Assembly: GCA_964479445.1 (NCBI GenBank)
Contig: CAYZMH010000074.1
Span: 1 to 17,093, forward strand
Length of the DNA: 17,093 nt
Direction: 5' to 3'
Source: CAYZMH01 sp964479445
GTDB lineage: Bacteria > Bacteroidota > Bacteroidia > Bacteroidales > GCA-2748055
Each line of letters starts with the position of its first letter. Position 1 is the stretch's first letter. The position numbers were made by a program, and so were the translations under genes. The notes below the pieces were generated by a model that worked only from the letters and a program-made list of their open reading frames with translations, searched no databases and was not told where the DNA came from. Shown here piece by piece: positions 14,827 through 17,093 of the stretch.

Positions 14827-15402
14827 GTGCGATTCAAGGACTACAATAAAGTGGAGTTAATTTACCAGGCCAGCCTGGATCTGATCCATCGCGAAGGTAT
14901 CGCGGGGCTGACCATGTCGGGGCTGGCTGATAAAGCCGGAATGGCGACCGGCACGCTGTACATCTATTTTGCAAGCAAGGAGGAGCTCTTGCATAAATTG
15001 TACCTGTCATTGCGTGCCCGCTCCCAGGAGCGGTTCATGAAGGATTATGACGAAAAGGAGCCTTTTAAAATTGGGTTAAAGAAAGTTTGGATAAACTATT
15101 TAAAGCACCGCATTGAGAACCACCGGGAGAGTGTATTCCTTGAGCAATACTATCACTCTCCTTATATAACACCCGAGGAGCGTGACATGGCAGAAGCGAT
15201 GAAATCACCGGTTCATGATTTGATCAGGCGGGGTAAAAGAGAAATGCTGATAAAACGAAATGTGGATGATGAAATGGTATTCCTGGCTATGCTGGGATTT
15301 ATCAGGGAGTTGGCTGATGAAAGCGTTTCCGGAGTATATATATTGGATAACCAGCGGATTGAACAGGCCTTTCAGTTGAGCTGGGATATGATAAAGGCTT
15401 AA
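14827..15402 (+). CDS. TetR/AcrR-family transcriptional regulator
   Basis: A 191-residue repressor. The N-terminal DNA-binding domain (~8-55) reads IYQASLDLIHREGIAGLTMSGLADKAGMATGTLYIYFASKEELL, with helix-turn-helix recognition residues around AGMATGTLYIYF. The C-terminal two thirds are helical ligand-binding/dimer sequence with no recognised ligand pocket. The start is a GTG; upstream in frame only non-standard codons occur before a stop at 14800. A palindromic operator covers its promoter and a second copy precedes the next gene 49 bases downstream of the stop, so it probably represses itself and the membrane protein gene that follows. The inducing ligand is unknown. Confidence 0.93.
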   Translation: MRFKDYNKVELIYQASLDLIHREGIAGLTMSGLADKAGMATGTLYIYFASKEELLHKLYLSLRARSQERFMKDYDEKEPFKIGLKKVWINYLKHRIENHRESVFLEQYYHSPYITPEERDMAEAMKSPVHDLIRRGKREMLIKRNVDDEMVFLAMLGFIRELADESVSGVYILDNQRIEQAFQLSWDMIKA

Positions 15403-15419
15403 TTTTTTTATTATATAAA

Positions 15420-15433
15420 TGAACATATATTCA
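15420..15433. promoter_or_regulatory. TetR operator O2
   Basis: TGAACATATATTCA differs from operator O1 by one base, which breaks one pair of the palindrome. It lies 17 bases after the TetR stop and 18 bases before the ATG of the membrane protein gene. No clear TAnnTTTG box is seen here, so it may act on an internal promoter with weak match or as a roadblock within the bicistronic transcript. Confidence 0.65.
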
Positions 15434-15451
15434 CTTTAACACTGCAACGTT

Positions 15452-16282
15452 ATGGATATACCTGTCTGGCAATATGCCGTATCAATGCCTCTGTACATAG
15501 GGATACTGATGATACTGGTGGAGATGATGCGAAAGCGTCCCCGGGCATCGGCAATTTTTTGGATACTGGCCCTGTTTACTTTCCCATTGTGGGATACCCA
15601 GCTTGAGGGTTGGTTCCGGTGGGTAAAGACCTTTTCTGTGCTTGTGCCCACGGCGCTCATACTGGGATTGGGACGTATTGCCCATTACGAAAACCGTTCG
15701 GGTTGGTGGTCATTTTTTCGCAAAGACTGGGTGTTATGGTCTTTATACGGGGTATTGGGATTAAACATTTTAGAAGCCTCTGTCAAAGACCTGGCAATGG
15801 GTAACTACTTCAATGCAATTTCAGGTTTTATTTTGATTATTACCATACCCTTGTTCAAATCCAGTGGAAAGAAAAACGGGTGGGTATTTTCAAAGAAAAA
15901 ACCGGGAGACATGCTGGTATATACCGACCCCATGTGGAATTTTTTATACACCACATGGAATATAGCCTTTGTATATGCTGAAAATCCCGGATACGCTGCC
16001 AGTTCTCTTTGTATCTTACTGGCAGCCGAAATATATCCTCATTTAAAGCGAAGACCGGAATTGTATGTACAGGCACGAGCTTACACCCTGGCCGTGCATA
16101 TTCTTATTCGCGCCACGTATGACATATTTACACCTATTATGGATTCATCTGCTTTTGCCAGTGAACGTGTGGTTTATTACTGGGGGCTCATCAATTTTGT
16201 ACTGCATGTTCCTTATCTGTTCTGGTATTTTATTAAGCGGAGGAAGTTTTTCAAACAGATTTCGGATTCAACAGGTTCCTGA
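15452..16282 (+). CDS. Multi-pass membrane protein under TetR control, possibly DUF5692-like
   Basis: A 276-residue integral membrane protein with about eight hydrophobic segments: ~8-25 (YAVSMPLYIGILMILVEM), 33-48, 59-76 (KTFSVLVPTALILGLGRI), 90-108, 119-134, 160-176, 180-196, 206-222 and 240-262 (some may be re-entrant). Conserved-looking polar positions inside or next to helices include FPLWDTQLEGWFRW (~44-57), TDPMWNFLYTTWN (~157-169) and IRATYDIF (~217-224). It resembles, from memory, a Bacteroidetes family of uncharacterised membrane proteins (DUF5692), but this name is uncertain. The operator copy before it and its place directly after the TetR gene suggest that its substrate or effect is linked to the TetR ligand, as in efflux or lipid-modification pairs. 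No transporter signature motif is recognised. Its ATG has no Shine-Dalgarno sequence. Confidence 0.85.
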   Translation: MDIPVWQYAVSMPLYIGILMILVEMMRKRPRASAIFWILALFTFPLWDTQLEGWFRWVKTFSVLVPTALILGLGRIAHYENRSGWWSFFRKDWVLWSLYGVLGLNILEASVKDLAMGNYFNAISGFILIITIPLFKSSGKKNGWVFSKKKPGDMLVYTDPMWNFLYTTWNIAFVYAENPGYAASSLCILLAAEIYPHLKRRPELYVQARAYTLAVHILIRATYDIFTPIMDSSAFASERVVYYWGLINFVLHVPYLFWYFIKRRKFFKQISDSTGS

Positions 16283-17093
16283 TCAAAGTTACAGATTCCA
16301 GGACAGAAGAATTTGAACCAGGCCCTGCTCCCGGAGCGGGGTTGAAGCAGGTGGTTGCACTGCGGCTATGAGAACATGACTAATCAGCTCCTTAGAATGA
16401 ATATCGGATGAAGTATGCTCTGCTTGTATTTGTCCACTACACCAGGCACACACCGTAGACTACCTGAAACAGCAAAACCTGCAAGGGCAACATGCTCCAT
16501 TTGCACTGGCTGAAATGCTATTCATTAAGGGACGCTTTCACAGCTTTATTATAACCTGACATAAAAGTGCCCTGCAGTCGGTTCATATTCTTATGCTATG
16601 CGTTAGTTGCGTCATGTAAAATAATTTACTAATTTCGATCGTGCCGTGCCGTGGAATTTTTCGAAGGGTTTTCTTAGAAAGGACTATTTGTCAGCGATTA
16701 TACCGTTCGTAGCTGATGTATTGGATTATTGAGCAAGAGGTTGGCATGGCGATTATTACAAACCCGGCCGGGGAGAAAGTATAAAATATCCTGGCAGCGT
16801 TATTTTATGCTTCATGCAGGAATTAAAAAATGGCCGCAACCAATTACAAAAAACCCCCGGATATAATGTATGTATAAACAAAAATCAATACAGCCTGTAA
16901 AACCAGTATCCAATACAACTCATTAACCTCTTATAAACTCAATGCACAAGACAACCCAATATACCCCAATAAAAACAATACAACTACACATACAAAGCCA
17001 TAATAGCCAATATAGATGATAATTAATTATACATAAATGTTGGCAACCATATAAGAACTTCCTGCAAAAAATGAAAATTTCGATAATATTAGT
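16283..17093. other. 811-base gene-free region ending in a G-poor AT-rich tract
   Basis: No open frame with a plausible start and family resemblance is visible on either strand. After the hairpin at 16323-16341, the first half is mixed sequence with frequent stops in all frames. From about 16850 to the right edge the plus strand becomes AT-rich and poor in G: between 16861 and 17040 I count about 12 G against 38 C. The tract has short repeated words (AATACAACT twice, CAATATA and related) but no clear long repeat. Confidence 0.55.
16323..16341 (+). terminator. GC-rich hairpin downstream of the membrane protein gene
   Basis: CCCTGCTC (16323-16330) pairs with GAGCGGGG (16334-16341) around the loop CCG, giving 8 pairs including one G-U. 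It begins 40 bases after the stop codon at 16282. Only TT follows, so it is a stable hairpin but a poor match to an intrinsic terminator. Confidence 0.4.

Noticed and set aside
16401..16559. Open stretch of 52 codons with a protein-like reading (VDYLKQQNLQGQHAPFALAE)
   Set aside because: There is no normal start codon near its beginning, it is short, and no family is recognised. It may be a decayed gene remnant but cannot be supported from this sequence.

Overview
The window looks like chromosomal DNA from a member of the Bacteroidota, most likely class Bacteroidia, with roughly half GC. The evidence is a FecR anti-sigma factor with a C-terminal DUF4974-type domain beside a Bacteroidetes-type ECF sigma factor, secreted proteins with carboxypeptidase-regulatory-like beta-sandwiches, short lipoproteins, a DUF4136 lipoprotein, and two TAnnTTTG-type -7 promoter boxes. 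I see no phage, IS element, CRISPR array, tRNA or rRNA.

Layout. (1) 1-138, minus: start of a gene running off the left edge, probably a membrane-anchored AraC-type regulator. (2) 227-4973, plus: a tightly packed run of a soluble five-PAS hybrid histidine kinase, a small four-helix membrane protein with an internal duplication, and two related lipoproteins joined by overlapping stop/start codons. (3) 5094-8121, plus: nicotinate phosphoribosyltransferase and nicotinamidase overlapping by ATGA (nicotinamide to nicotinate to NaMN, the salvage entry to NAD), then a tandem universal stress protein with its own likely promoter. (4) 8220-12769, minus: a four-gene cell-surface signalling cluster, in transcription order a secreted beta-sandwich protein, an ECF sigma factor, a FecR anti-sigma factor, and a secreted STN plus beta-sandwich protein. 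The first and last proteins are paralogues over about 390 residues, and neither has a TonB-dependent beta-barrel. (5) 12915-14434, plus: an SDR oxidoreductase and a DUF4136 lipoprotein, followed by a chain of RNA hairpins. (6) 14827-16282, plus: a TetR regulator and a multi-pass membrane protein, each preceded by a copy of the same near-palindromic operator. (7) 16283-17093: no gene seen; the last 240 bases are AT-rich and very poor in G.

The most unusual part is region 4: a complete sigma/FecR switch whose STN-bearing partner is a barrel-less secreted protein instead of a SusC/FecA-type receptor, with a duplicate of that protein lacking STN upstream and a long inverted repeat directly before the sigma start. 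The TetR/operator pair in region 6 gives the clearest regulatory prediction. All assignments come from reading the sequence; no database search was run.
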